A DNA stretch of 64,000 nt, taken from the NCBI GenBank assembly GCA_903884945.1, contig CAISGR010000086.1, forward strand, positions 1 to 64,000, written 5' to 3'. Within the stretch, counting starts at the first letter, position 1. Every line of letters starts with the position of its first letter. The DNA is from an uncultured bacterium. GTDB taxonomy: Bacteria > Pseudomonadota > Alphaproteobacteria > Sphingomonadales > Sphingomonadaceae. Shown here piece after piece: positions 8,424-16,964 of this stretch. Both the position numbers and the translations under genes were made by a program. The notes under the pieces were generated by a model, which saw only the letters and a program-made list of their open reading frames with translations, made no database searches and was not told the DNA's origin.

Positions 8424-8891
8424 ATGACGGATGCACCACAACCAGCCATCGACATGGCCGCTCTCAGCCGGAAGTTCGCACTCTGGGAGGCCTCGGCCAC
8501 AGCACTCGTTCCCCAGAACAAGGCCAGTCTGTTCGCCTCCCTGGCCTCGGCGAATATCACGCGCGTCACCGTCATCTTCGATGGCGAAGGTGACAGCGGA
8601 CAGATCGAGGACATCCAGGCCTTCAACGGCGACGTACCAGCGTCACTTCCAGAGCAGCAGATCGACATGCTCGACTTGCCTTATGGGGAGAGCCAGGCAG
8701 TGACCCGCCAACAAGGCGCCGCAGTGGCGATCGAAACGCTCGCCTACGATCTGTTGCGCGAAAAGCATGAAGGCTGGGAGAACTCGGACGGCGCCTATGG
8801 CGAGTTCATATTCGATGTCGTCGCCGGCACGATCACGCTCGACTATAACGAGCGCTTCATGTCGTCCGAAAACCACGTCCATGAATGGTGA
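8424..8891 (+). CDS. DUF6878-like hypothetical protein
   Basis: A 155-residue protein conserved, as far as I recall, on sphingomonad plasmids and elements (DUF6878-like). It has the phrases ITRVTVIFDGEGDSGQIEDI and HEGWENSDGAYGEFIFDV, followed by ITLDYNERF. The ATG at 8424 has AGGAGA nine bases upstream, just after hairpin copy 1; longer in-frame extensions run through that hairpin and were rejected. The function is unknown. Confidence 0.7.
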   Translation: MTDAPQPAIDMAALSRKFALWEASATALVPQNKASLFASLASANITRVTVIFDGEGDSGQIEDIQAFNGDVPASLPEQQIDMLDLPYGESQAVTRQQGAAVAIETLAYDLLREKHEGWENSDGAYGEFIFDVVAGTITLDYNERFMSSENHVHEW

Positions 8892-8901
8892 GGAGCCGGC
8901 G

Positions 8902-9285
8902 ATGGGACATTGTTATCATCACGCCCTTTCCTCAGTGCGTAAATGGGGTGGCGCGCCTGAAGATTTTCTGCCGCTCCACCAGTGGTTCGATGAATCGAAG
9001 GCGATCACCGCCGACTTCCGCCACCGGGCGCTCCGCCATCACGCCGAGGGCATCTTCATGCTGGAGCGCTTCTTCGGGGCGACGATCACCATTTCGACGG
9101 GGCGCGTCGTGCCGGTGCGGCTGATCGGTGAAATGCACGTCCGAGAGGATTTGGGTTTCATCCCCAGCTTCGCCGATTGGGTACGTTGCATCCGGCCGGA
9201 GCCCTGGATGGGCCGAGCCCAGCCCATCCACCGCTACGTCGATCCTTTTGCCGCCCAGCCGGCCGTCGCGATGGAGGCGGTATGA
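8902..9285 (+). CDS. DUF6915-like hypothetical protein
   Basis: A 127-residue protein starting MGHCYHHALSSVRKWGG. It is rich in histidine and aromatic residues (HRALRHHAEGIFMLERFFG; GEMHVREDLG), a pattern I associate with DUF6915. The repeated histidines could bind metal, which is inference only. It starts ten bases after the DUF6878-like gene and overlaps the next gene by four bases. Confidence 0.65.
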   Translation: MGHCYHHALSSVRKWGGAPEDFLPLHQWFDESKAITADFRHRALRHHAEGIFMLERFFGATITISTGRVVPVRLIGEMHVREDLGFIPSFADWVRCIRPEPWMGRAQPIHRYVDPFAAQPAVAMEAV

Positions 9286-9503
9286 AGGTCCAGGAAGTCC
9301 TCGAATTCGATCTCGAGGCGGACGACCGAACCCCGATGGTGATGGCCGAGCAGCTCCATCAGGCGGCCGGCGATACCGATCATGCCATCCGCAACCGGCT
9401 GATGGGCGGCGGCTTCCTCGCCTATGACCTGCTGGTGAGGAGCTGGACGCTTCGAACCCAAATTCTCGATGGGACGCCTGACGATCGAGATCTGCCTCCC
9501 TGA
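9282..9503 (+). CDS. Small hypothetical protein
   Basis: A 73-residue acidic protein (MKVQEVLEFDLEADDRTPMVM...). It is translationally coupled to the preceding gene by an ATGA overlap. No family is recognised. Hairpin copy 2 begins 31 bases after its stop. Confidence 0.5.
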   Translation: MKVQEVLEFDLEADDRTPMVMAEQLHQAAGDTDHAIRNRLMGGGFLAYDLLVRSWTLRTQILDGTPDDRDLPP

Positions 9504-9534
9504 TCCGCGTCGCGCATCCGTTCCCTTGTTCCTG

Positions 9535-9563
9535 CGAAAGCCCGGCCGCGTGTCGGGCTTTCG
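9535..9563 (+). other. Intercistronic hairpin module, copy 2
   Basis: CGAAAGCCCGGC can pair with GTCGGGCTTTCG, with one G-T wobble and a short loop. It is followed by CGTATCTGGAGAC and then the ATG at 9582, 18 bases after the stem. Layout and sequence match copies 1 and 3, although the flanking genes are unrelated. Confidence 0.65.
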
Positions 9564-9581
9564 CGTATCTGGAGACTTGTC

Positions 9582-10328
9582 ATGGCTGATTATTATTCCC
9601 CGACCGTCGTTCGTCCGAGCATCCCGGGGAGCGCTATCACGCGGCTCGAATGGGCCTTGCTCACCGGTATGTTCGAGCATGAACGCGATGGCGAGGCCGT
9701 CTACTTCTTCGCAAGCGAAGGACCCTCAAGCACGATCTGGCTCGACATCGCGGAGGTGAAGGGCATGCTGCGCGATGAGGATGCGCCTTCCGGCATCGTC
9801 GTCGAGATGGTCCGCGAGAAGCTGAAGACGACCGATCCCGACGAACTCGAACTGGAACTCGACCTCTCCGATCTGGGCGAGGCCGCGATCTTCCAGGAAA
9901 TCGTGCGTCGCAGCGCGACGCTCGACCATGTGGTCATCACCTCCGCCTGGACTTGCAGCAAGATGCGGCCGGACGGCTTTGGCGGTGGTGTCACTGTGGT
10001 CACAGCCGACCACATCCTCTCCAGCTCGACGACCGAGATGGAAGGCCGCCTCCTTGACCAGGCGGACTATGGCGACCTCGGTTGCGCGCCCGGGCATGGG
10101 AAGCATCCCGCGCTGGTGCTCGGCGAAGAGGATGTGCGCTCGATGGTGGCCGACATCCAGCATGCCTATGCCGGAACCGACACGGCGGCGGTCGCGGTCA
10201 GCGATGATCAAATCCGCGCAGCCTGTATCGAGGTGATCGGTCGGCTCGATCCCGACGAGCAACTCCACAACATCGAGTTCGCCGCCGCCGTCGCCGCGAT
10301 CGGGATCGCACGCGGCACGCCCGCCTGA
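9582..10328 (+). CDS. Conserved element protein of unknown function
   Basis: A 248-residue soluble protein. The middle is strongly acidic (TDPDELELELDLSDLGEAA), the centre has a cysteine region (TSAWTCSKMRPDGFGGGVTVVTADHIL), and the C-terminus is helical and ends LDPDEQLHNIEFAAAVAAIG. I do not recognise a characterised family. The ATG at 9582 follows hairpin copy 2 and a GGAGA site. Confidence 0.6.
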   Translation: MADYYSPTVVRPSIPGSAITRLEWALLTGMFEHERDGEAVYFFASEGPSSTIWLDIAEVKGMLRDEDAPSGIVVEMVREKLKTTDPDELELELDLSDLGEAAIFQEIVRRSATLDHVVITSAWTCSKMRPDGFGGGVTVVTADHILSSSTTEMEGRLLDQADYGDLGCAPGHGKHPALVLGEEDVRSMVADIQHAYAGTDTAAVAVSDDQIRAACIEVIGRLDPDEQLHNIEFAAAVAAIGIARGTPA

Positions 10329-10356
10329 CCCGTTCTTCACCCCATCGCCAACACCT

Positions 10357-10384
10357 CGAAAGCCCGGCCACCGCCGGGCTTTCG
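10357..10384 (+). other. Intercistronic hairpin module, copy 3
   Basis: A perfect 12-base stem, CGAAAGCCCGGC paired with GCCGGGCTTTCG, around a CACC loop. It is followed by CGTTTCAGGAGATATGAA and the ATG at 10403, 18 bases after the stem. The downstream CGTTTCAGGAGAT is identical to copy 1. Confidence 0.65.
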
Positions 10385-10402
10385 CGTTTCAGGAGATATG
10401 AA

Positions 10403-10879
10403 ATGTCCGCTCCGTTGATCTACGAAACCGCGCCGCTCGGCAGTCTGATCCGCTATTCCAACGGCGAGCCGCGCCCGCCCGAGCGCTTCACCCGCAAGGT
10501 CAAAGCCTGGACCAACGACAATGGCGTCGGGCGGCTCACCGAGCGCCGGCCGGAGGAAATCCGCCCCACGTATCGATCGCCCGCCGGCTTCTGCCTGCAT
10601 CTTGGCGACTATGGCAGTGGCGGGATCATCGCGGTCATCGTGCATCGGCATTATTCGGTCGAAAGCGCGCTCGACTTCGAAATCGTCGAGACGCCGACGC
10701 CCGGCATGGTCCGCGTGCTGACCAGCTTTGGCGGGCGCGACGAACTGCGTTTCCTCGCGCCCGACATGGCGTCGGCGGAAGCCTGGCTCGACCGCAACCG
10801 CTACAGCAACGCCCGGTTCGAGGTCGTTGGCGATCCCGACCCGGTGCTGCTGCCCTCCAATCTCGGGAGGGCGGCATGA
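10403..10879 (+). CDS. Hypothetical protein
   Basis: A 158-residue protein (MSAPLIYETAPLGSLIRYSNG...) with beta-rich stretches and no motif I recognise. It follows hairpin copy 3 and overlaps the next gene by four bases, starting a three-gene overlapping operon (10403-11966). Confidence 0.55.
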   Translation: MSAPLIYETAPLGSLIRYSNGEPRPPERFTRKVKAWTNDNGVGRLTERRPEEIRPTYRSPAGFCLHLGDYGSGGIIAVIVHRHYSVESALDFEIVETPTPGMVRVLTSFGGRDELRFLAPDMASAEAWLDRNRYSNARFEVVGDPDPVLLPSNLGRAA

Positions 10880-11166
10880 CCGTGCGGCGCCATTTCGTAC
10901 ATGTCTATACGACCATCCGGATCAAGGTGGCGGTCGATGCGACCGATCACCGCGCGGCGATGCAAGCCGCCGACGCGGTGGTGTTCGGCGACCGGCACGC
11001 GGTCGAACTGTTCCCGGACCATCCGGCGGTCATAGACGCCGACTATGCTGAGGAGGTCACCGAATATCTGGTCGATGAGGCCGATGACCCGACCTTCGAG
11101 CACTCACGCAATTATGGTCCGGATTTCGCGCCTGCTCTCCACCAAAACGACAGGAGGGCGGCATGA
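10876..11166 (+). CDS. Hypothetical protein
   Basis: A 96-residue acidic protein (MTVRRHFVHVYTTIRIKVAVDATDHRAAMQAAD...). The opening suggests a beta-hairpin followed by a helix, as in small RNA- or ligand-binding folds, but no family is assigned. It is translationally coupled on both sides by ATGA overlaps. Confidence 0.55.
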   Translation: MTVRRHFVHVYTTIRIKVAVDATDHRAAMQAADAVVFGDRHAVELFPDHPAVIDADYAEEVTEYLVDEADDPTFEHSRNYGPDFAPALHQNDRRAA

Positions 11167-11966
11167 CCCGGATCGTGATCGAATATGGCATGACCGCCGC
11201 CGGCATGATGGCGGCGCGGGTCGTCGACTTGGGCTATATCGCCATTCCGGCGCGGGACGGCTTCCGCCTCGCATCGGGCTGGCGGCTGTCCAGACCCCTT
11301 GCCGAGTGGGACGAGAAAGACGTCTTCGGGAGCGAAGGCATCGTCGCCGACGAAGCGGGCTTTCGCGCGCACGTCGAGGTGATCGCGGCCCACCTCCGGC
11401 AGCGCGAAGCGCTCGGCCGCAAAGATGTCCGAATGCGGCTCTCCACACCTTGGGGCATGTCGCAGGGCGCGACTGTCTATGCGCAAGGCGTGGTGTTCCA
11501 TTCGACCGCTTCGCATGGCGGCTTCAAGCTCGACCGCGCCCGCAATGCCGCTCTCCATCCGGCGCTTCGGATCAAGGGCGGCTGGTATGAGGAGGACGGT
11601 GACTGGGCACGTGTCGCGGTCGGTTATCCCGATCTCTTCACGGATCGGGAAAGGCACAAGGCGGATCGGACGCTTCGGGACTGGGAGCCCGATGCTTGGG
11701 AAGCCGTGCATGGTCGGACGCTGACGGCGGAAGACTCCTTCACCCGCGATCGAGAGCGGTTCCAATACGAACACGCCGAAGACTGGGTGGTCATCTCGGC
11801 AATGCGATCGGATCGTTATCCCGGTCTCGTAGAAACGGTGGCTACTATCGGTGGCCGCCGAGATATTTCCCAAAGCCGGAGCTATCTCGTGTCCGCTGAT
11901 GAATATAGTGCAGGGCGGCACGGGTTCGTGATCGATCCCATACGGCATCGTCCGCTCGCCGCTTGA
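11163..11966 (+). CDS. DUF7007-like protein
   Basis: A 267-residue protein whose centre (STPWGMSQGATVYAQGVVFHSTASHGGFKLDRARN..LHP..RIKGGWYEED..WARVAVGYPDLF) matches the pattern I know as DUF7007, found on plasmids and integrative elements. Conserved His, Ser and Trp residues suggest an enzyme, but the function is unknown. It is the last gene of a three-gene operon and is followed by a strong terminator. Confidence 0.7.
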   Translation: MTRIVIEYGMTAAGMMAARVVDLGYIAIPARDGFRLASGWRLSRPLAEWDEKDVFGSEGIVADEAGFRAHVEVIAAHLRQREALGRKDVRMRLSTPWGMSQGATVYAQGVVFHSTASHGGFKLDRARNAALHPALRIKGGWYEEDGDWARVAVGYPDLFTDRERHKADRTLRDWEPDAWEAVHGRTLTAEDSFTRDRERFQYEHAEDWVVISAMRSDRYPGLVETVATIGGRRDISQSRSYLVSADEYSAGRHGFVIDPIRHRPLAA

Positions 11967-11972
11967 AACCGG

Positions 11973-12002
11973 GCCCGTTCCGCTTGTCGGAACGGGCTTT
12001 TT
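11973..12002 (+). terminator. Rho-independent terminator
   Basis: A 10-base perfect stem (GCCCGTTCCG / CGGAACGGGC) with a CTTGT loop, followed by five T residues, starting seven bases after the stop of the DUF7007-like gene. It closes the 10403-11966 operon. Confidence 0.85.
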
Positions 12003-12179
12003 CATGCCCGCATTGCAGAGCCCTGCGCCGTCTCCGCAACCGCTACGGGTCGGCATCGCTCCTCCTTGCACGGTCTCCTCGCCCGTCAACGGGCAGCCCG
12101 TTCCCCGGTGGTGACGGCCGAGTGTCCCGACCGTGCTGCACGTCCGCATGCCGCCAAGGGGCGGTGCGGAGAAGTTTCG

Positions 12180-12479
12180 ATGTGCAGGGTGCTCAACAAG
12201 CGTGCGACGAAGGACAACGCGAATGCGGTCTATATCGGCCGTGGCTCCAAATGGGGTAATCCATTCGTCATCGGTCGCGACGGCGATCGGGCGATGGTCA
12301 TCGCCAAATATGCGCGCTGGCTCCGTACACAGCATCATCTGCTGCGCGCGCTGGACGAATTGCGCGGGCGCGATCTCGTCTGCTTCTGCGCGCCGCTGTC
12401 CTGCCATGGCGACTTGCTGCTCTGGCTGGCGAATGCCAGCCGGGAAGAGCGGATCGCGTGGTGGCGAGGCGCGGCCTGA
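12180..12479 (+). CDS. DUF4326 domain protein
   Basis: A 99-residue DUF4326 protein, recognised from AVYIGRGSKWGNPFVIGRDGDR, the run to ELRGRDLVCFCAPLSCHGDLL and the conserved Cys-x-Cys/Cys-His cluster. The family is common in phages and mobile elements and has no established function; the cysteines suggest metal or nucleotide binding. The ATG at 12180 has GGAGAAG about five bases upstream. Confidence 0.8.
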   Translation: MCRVLNKRATKDNANAVYIGRGSKWGNPFVIGRDGDRAMVIAKYARWLRTQHHLLRALDELRGRDLVCFCAPLSCHGDLLLWLANASREERIAWWRGAA

Positions 12480-12497
12480 TCGGCGCGCCCGGCGAGG

Positions 12498-12576
12498 GGA
12501 GCCCAAGCGAGAGGGAAAGGCGGGCCGAGATCGGGCGAGCTTCGCTGGTTCGAGAGAGCGCCGGCGGCTCACTCCG
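12498..12576 (+). ncRNA. Structured leader upstream of the methylase/helicase gene (copy 3 of 3)
   Basis: The third and most diverged copy of the leader seen before ardC and parB. It keeps GCGAGAGGGAA, a following GGCGGGC block and TTCGAGAGAGCGCCGGCGGCTC. The outer arms GAGC and GCTC can pair. It ends about 28 bases before the ATG at 12604. The assignment rests on the aligned blocks, not on a covariance search. Confidence 0.4.
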
Positions 12577-12603
12577 TTCCTGCTCTCCCGGAAGGCTTGC
12601 CTG

Positions 12604-15600
12604 ATGACCCAGACCATGTCCGACGCGGCGCTGCGCGCCGCGCCGCTTCCCGCCGCATCCGGATTCGCGGCCGCTGCCGCTTCCATCCACGCGGCGGGCG
12701 CTCGGCTCCTGCCCATGATCGAGGCCGGGCGCCCGATCGACGCATCGGACCTACGTCTCGCGATGACCACTGCGTTCGGCGGCACTGATGCCGAAGGCGC
12801 CTGGGACTGGAAGACCGCCTATGATGCCTGCGAGGCGGCGGAGATCCTGTTCCTGCGTCGCTATGGCCAGACGATCGTCGGCCGTGCGCCCGCCAGCGCC
12901 CTCGCGCTGATCGAGCGCGTCGCCGGGCTCCTGCCGACCCATACGCGCCGTTCGGAGACCTCCCAGGCGCTCCAGCAATTCTCGACGCCGCCGGGACTCG
13001 CGTTCGTCGCGTCGGTCGCCGCCTCGCTCCATCCTGCCGATCATGTGCTGGAGCCTTCCGCCGGCACCGGCATGCTCGCAGTCCATGCCATGCTGGCGCG
13101 GACCGGCATCACGCTGAACGAGCTTGCCGAGACCCGCGCCGCGCTGCTCGGCCATCTCTTTCCCGGCGTCGCCGTCTCGCACCACGATGCCGCGTCGATC
13201 GACGACCGGCTGCCGGCCGCGATCCGCCCGACCGTGGTGCTGATGAACCCGCCATTCTCGGCGGTCGCCCATGTCGAGCGCACGATGAAGGACGCCGCGC
13301 TTCGCCATATCGCCTCGGCGCTCGCCCGGCTCGAACCCGGTGGCCGGCTTGTCACCATCACCGGCGCATCCTGCTCGCCCGACGCGGCCACCTGGCGCGA
13401 GGCGTTCGTCCGGTTGCAAGAGAGCGGCCGCGTCGTGTTCACCGCCGCGATCGACGGCAGGGTCTATGCGAAGCACGGCACCACCATCGACACCCGGCTG
13501 ACCGTGATCGACAAGGTGCCGGCTGACGATCCCACCGCACTGCCCGCCAGCGCGGGAACAGCGCCCGACACCGCGACGCTGCTCGGCCGGGTGCTGGATC
13601 AGGTGCCCCCGCGCTCGCCGATCACCCCGTCGCCGGTAACGCCGCTCGCCATCTCCACATCGGCTTCGCCAGCAGATGCCAAGGCGCGAAGAGTCGCCTC
13701 GCAATCCACATGCAGCGACGCCGAGTCCGAAGCGGTCGAACTCGTCTATCAGACGATCGACTGGACCCCGCCCGCCGATCGGCTCGGCGACAGCATCTAC
13801 GAGCCCTATGCACTCCAGTCGATCGTGATCCCGGGCGCGACCGCGCACCCGACGCCGCTCGTGCAATCCGCCGCCATGGCGTCGGTCGCGCCACCCAAGC
13901 CGTCGTACCGGCCGCACCTGCCGCCGCAGCTTGCGGTGCTGGGGATCCTGTCGGACGCGCAGCTCGAATCCGTGATCTATGCCGGCGAAGCCCATTCGGG
14001 GCATCTCTCCGGCGCATGGAAAGTCGATGCGACCTGCGACGTCGTGACCGCCGCGCGGCCCGACGCGGACGACAGCGTGACGTTCCGCCGGGGCTGGTTC
14101 CTCGGCGACGGCACTGGCGCCGGCAAAGGCCGGCAGGTCGCCGCGATCATCCTCGACAATTGGTTCAAGGGCCGGCGCAAGGCCTGCTGGCTGTCCGTCT
14201 CCGATCGGCTCCTGGAGGACGCTCAGCGCGACTGGTCCGCGCTCGGACAGGAACGGCTGCTGGTGACGCCGCTCTCACGCTTCAAGCAGGGCAGTTCGAT
14301 CCGCCTCGACGAAGGCGTGTTGTTCACGACCTACGCCACGCTGCGCTCGCAGGAGCGCGGATCGAAGAAGTCTCGTGTCGAACAGATCGTCGAATGGCTC
14401 GGAGCGGATTTCGATGGCGTGATCGTGTTCGACGAAGCGCACGCCATGGCCAATGCCGCCGGCGGCAAGGGTGAACGCGGCGACGTCGCGCCGTCGCAGC
14501 AGGGGCGCGCGGGCCTTCGCCTCCAGCACGCGCTGCCCGATGCCCGGATCGTCTACGTCTCGGCCACGGGTGCCACCACCGTGCAGAATCTTGCCTATGC
14601 GCAGCGCCTCGGCCTCTGGGGCGGCGACGATTTCCCGTTCGCGACACGCGGGCAGTTCGTCACCGCGATCGAGAATGGCGGCGTCGCCGCGATGGAAGTG
14701 CTCGCCCGCGACCTGAAGGCGCTCGGGCTCTATGCCGCCCGCTCGCTGTCCTTTGACGGCGTCGAATATGAAATCCTGGAGCACAAGCTGACGTCAGAGC
14801 AGGTCCGCATCTACGACAGCTACGCCTCAGCCTTCGAGGTGATCCACAACAATCTGGACGCGGCGCTCGAAGCCTCCGGCGTCACCAGTGCAAGCCACGG
14901 CACCCTGAACCGCCAGGCGAAGGCGCAGGCCAAGTCCGCCTATCAGGGGATGCTCCAGCGCTTCTTCAATCACCTCATCACCAGCATGCAGACGCCGAGC
15001 ACCATCGCCAGCATCGAGCGGGACCTCAGCGCGGGCAACGCATCGGTCGTGCAGATCGTCTCAACCGGCGAGGCCATGCAGGAACGTCGCCTGGCCGAGA
15101 TACCCGCCGACGAGTGGAATGACGTGTCGGTCGACATCACGCCGAGAGACGGCGTTCTGTCCTACCTACAACACAGCTTTCCGATGCAGCTCTATGAGCC
15201 GTTCACCGACGGCGAAGGCAATCTCTCGTCCCGGCCGGTCCATGATGAGGAGGGCAATCCCGTCGTCAATCGCGAGGCGGTTCGCCGCCGCGACGCGATG
15301 ATCGAGCGGCTTGCGGCCTTGCCGCCCGTTCCCGGCGCGCTCGACCAGATCGTCCAGCATTTCGGGGCTGATGCGGTCGCTGAGGTAACGGGGCGTTCGC
15401 GCCGCGTCGTCCCGAAGACCCGCGATGACGGCACCGCCCGTTTCGCGGTCGAGAACCGGCCGACGTCGGCCGCGCTCCATGAAACCGACGCCTTCCAAAG
15501 CGATCAGAAGCGCATTCTCGTTTTCTCGGAAGCCGGCGGCACGGGCCGATCATATCATGCCGATCTTGGCGCGGTGAACCAGCGCCGACGCATCCATTAT

Positions 15601-16953
15601 CTGCTCGAGGCCGGCTGGAAGGCCGATGCCGCGATCCAGGGCTTCGGACGCACCAACCGCACCAACCAGAAGCAGCCGCCGCTCTTCCGGCCCGTCTCGA
15701 CCGATGTGAAGGCGCAGAAGCGCTTCATCTCGACCATCGCCCGGCGACTCGATTCCTTGGGTGCGATCACGCGTGGCCAGCGCCAGACCGGCGGGCAGAA
15801 CATGTTCCGGCCCGAAGATAATCTCGAAAGCTGGTATGCGCGTGATGCGCTACGCCAGCTCTATGTCCTGCTCGCACGCGGCAAGGTCGAAGGCTGTTCG
15901 CTCGCCCGCTTCGAAGCGGCAACCGGCCTGTCGCTGCTCGACAGCGACGGCGGGCTCAAGGATGAGCTGCCCGGCATCAACATCTTCCTGAACCGGATGC
16001 TGGCGCTGACGGTCGCCATGCAGAACCTCTTGTTCGAGGCGTTCGAAGGGCTGCTTACCGCCCGGATCGAGCAGGCGCAGGCATCGGGAAGCTATGAGGT
16101 GGGGCTCGAGACCCTGATCGCCGAGAGCTTCCGCATCACCGGCCGCGCGCCGATCTACACCCATCCGGGCACCGGCGCGCAGACCGCGCTCATCACCATC
16201 GAACGCAAGGATCGGCTGAAACCTCTCGCGCTTGCCGATGCTCTGGCCATGGTCGATGATCGCGGGGCCAAGCTGCTGGTCAATGCCCAGACCGGGCTCG
16301 GCGCGGTCCAGCGCCGGGCGCGCAGCGTCACCGATGATGACGGCGCGATCCATCCCCGCGTGCGGCTGATCTCGCCACTGATGGATATGGTCGTTGCCGC
16401 CGATAAGCTGGCGGTGAACCATTGGGAAGAGGTCGACAGGGGGACGTTCAGCACCGCCTGGGCCGCCGAACTCGCCCGACTGCCGGATCACCAGGTCTCG
16501 ACACTGCACATGGTGTCGGGCCTATTGCTGCCGATCTGGAAACTGCTCCCGAACGAATCGACCCGCGTTTACCGCCTTCAGACCGATGACGGCGAGCGTG
16601 TGATCGGCCGCCGCGTCTCTCCGGCGTGGGCAGCGAGCGTCACCAACGATGACGGCCCGGTCAAACTCTCAGGCGAAGAAGCCCTCGCGATGCTGATCTC
16701 GGGCGAAGCCTCGCTGTTCCTGGCGGGCAGCCAGAAACTCCAGCGTGTCCGCTCGATGAACGACTGGCGGATCGAACTCACCGGCTTCAACGATCTCGGC
16801 GTCGAGCGCCTCAAGGCCATGGGCTTGATCTCCGAGATCGTCTCGTGGAAGCTGAAGCTCTACGTGCCGACAGGGGCTGTCGGCGTCGACGTGTTGGGCC
16901 GTCTGCTCGATCGTTTTCCGGTCGAACGGATCTCGGCGCGTCAGGCCGCCTGA
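12604..16953 (+). CDS. Methyltransferase / Strawberry-notch-type helicase fusion
   Basis: A giant 1449-residue DNA-processing protein. Residues about 148-220 hold an N6-adenine methyltransferase-like domain (LEPSAGTGML motif I; LMNPPFS motif IV). Residues about 490-1050 form a superfamily 2 helicase of the Strawberry-notch type: GDGTGAGKGRQ Walker A near 502, VFDEAHAM near 609, and AAIQGFGRTNR and TRGQRQTGGQN late helicase motifs. The C-terminal 350 residues are the SNO C-terminal helicase region. Such proteins are hallmarks of large plasmids, elements and phages, where they are suspected of modifying or protecting incoming DNA. The start is set by ATG 12604 after the leader; the frame is open upstream but not gene-like. 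Confidence 0.88.
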   Translation: MTQTMSDAALRAAPLPAASGFAAAAASIHAAGARLLPMIEAGRPIDASDLRLAMTTAFGGTDAEGAWDWKTAYDACEAAEILFLRRYGQTIVGRAPASALALIERVAGLLPTHTRRSETSQALQQFSTPPGLAFVASVAASLHPADHVLEPSAGTGMLAVHAMLARTGITLNELAETRAALLGHLFPGVAVSHHDAASIDDRLPAAIRPTVVLMNPPFSAVAHVERTMKDAALRHIASALARLEPGGRLVTITGASCSPDAATWREAFVRLQESGRVVFTAAIDGRVYAKHGTTIDTRLTVIDKVPADDPTALPASAGTAPDTATLLGRVLDQVPPRSPITPSPVTPLAISTSASPADAKARRVASQSTCSDAESEAVELVYQTIDWTPPADRLGDSIYEPYALQSIVIPGATAHPTPLVQSAAMASVAPPKPSYRPHLPPQLAVLGILSDAQLESVIYAGEAHSGHLSGAWKVDATCDVVTAARPDADDSVTFRRGWFLGDGTGAGKGRQVAAIILDNWFKGRRKACWLSVSDRLLEDAQRDWSALGQERLLVTPLSRFKQGSSIRLDEGVLFTTYATLRSQERGSKKSRVEQIVEWLGADFDGVIVFDEAHAMANAAGGKGERGDVAPSQQGRAGLRLQHALPDARIVYVSATGATTVQNLAYAQRLGLWGGDDFPFATRGQFVTAIENGGVAAMEVLARDLKALGLYAARSLSFDGVEYEILEHKLTSEQVRIYDSYASAFEVIHNNLDAALEASGVTSASHGTLNRQAKAQAKSAYQGMLQRFFNHLITSMQTPSTIASIERDLSAGNASVVQIVSTGEAMQERRLAEIPADEWNDVSVDITPRDGVLSYLQHSFPMQLYEPFTDGEGNLSSRPVHDEEGNPVVNREAVRRRDAMIERLAALPPVPGALDQIVQHFGADAVAEVTGRSRRVVPKTRDDGTARFAVENRPTSAALHETDAFQSDQKRILVFSEAGGTGRSYHADLGAVNQRRRIHYLLEAGWKADAAIQGFGRTNRTNQKQPPLFRPVSTDVKAQKRFISTIARRLDSLGAITRGQRQTGGQNMFRPEDNLESWYARDALRQLYVLLARGKVEGCSLARFEAATGLSLLDSDGGLKDELPGINIFLNRMLALTVAMQNLLFEAFEGLLTARIEQAQASGSYEVGLETLIAESFRITGRAPIYTHPGTGAQTALITIERKDRLKPLALADALAMVDDRGAKLLVNAQTGLGAVQRRARSVTDDDGAIHPRVRLISPLMDMVVAADKLAVNHWEEVDRGTFSTAWAAELARLPDHQVSTLHMVSGLLLPIWKLLPNESTRVYRLQTDDGERVIGRRVSPAWAASVTNDDGPVKLSGEEALAMLISGEASLFLAGSQKLQRVRSMNDWRIELTGFNDLGVERLKAMGLISEIVSWKLKLYVPTGAVGVDVLGRLLDRFPVERISARQAA

Positions 16954-16964
16954 GGAGCCCCACG

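Noticed and set aside
11112..12785. 557-codon open frame on the reverse strand
   Set aside because: It runs across two supported genes, a clear terminator and a leader on the other strand, with no recognisable domain.
12751..14004. 417-codon reverse frame within the methylase/helicase gene
   Set aside because: Low-complexity Arg/Gly-rich translation antisense to conserved methyltransferase motifs.
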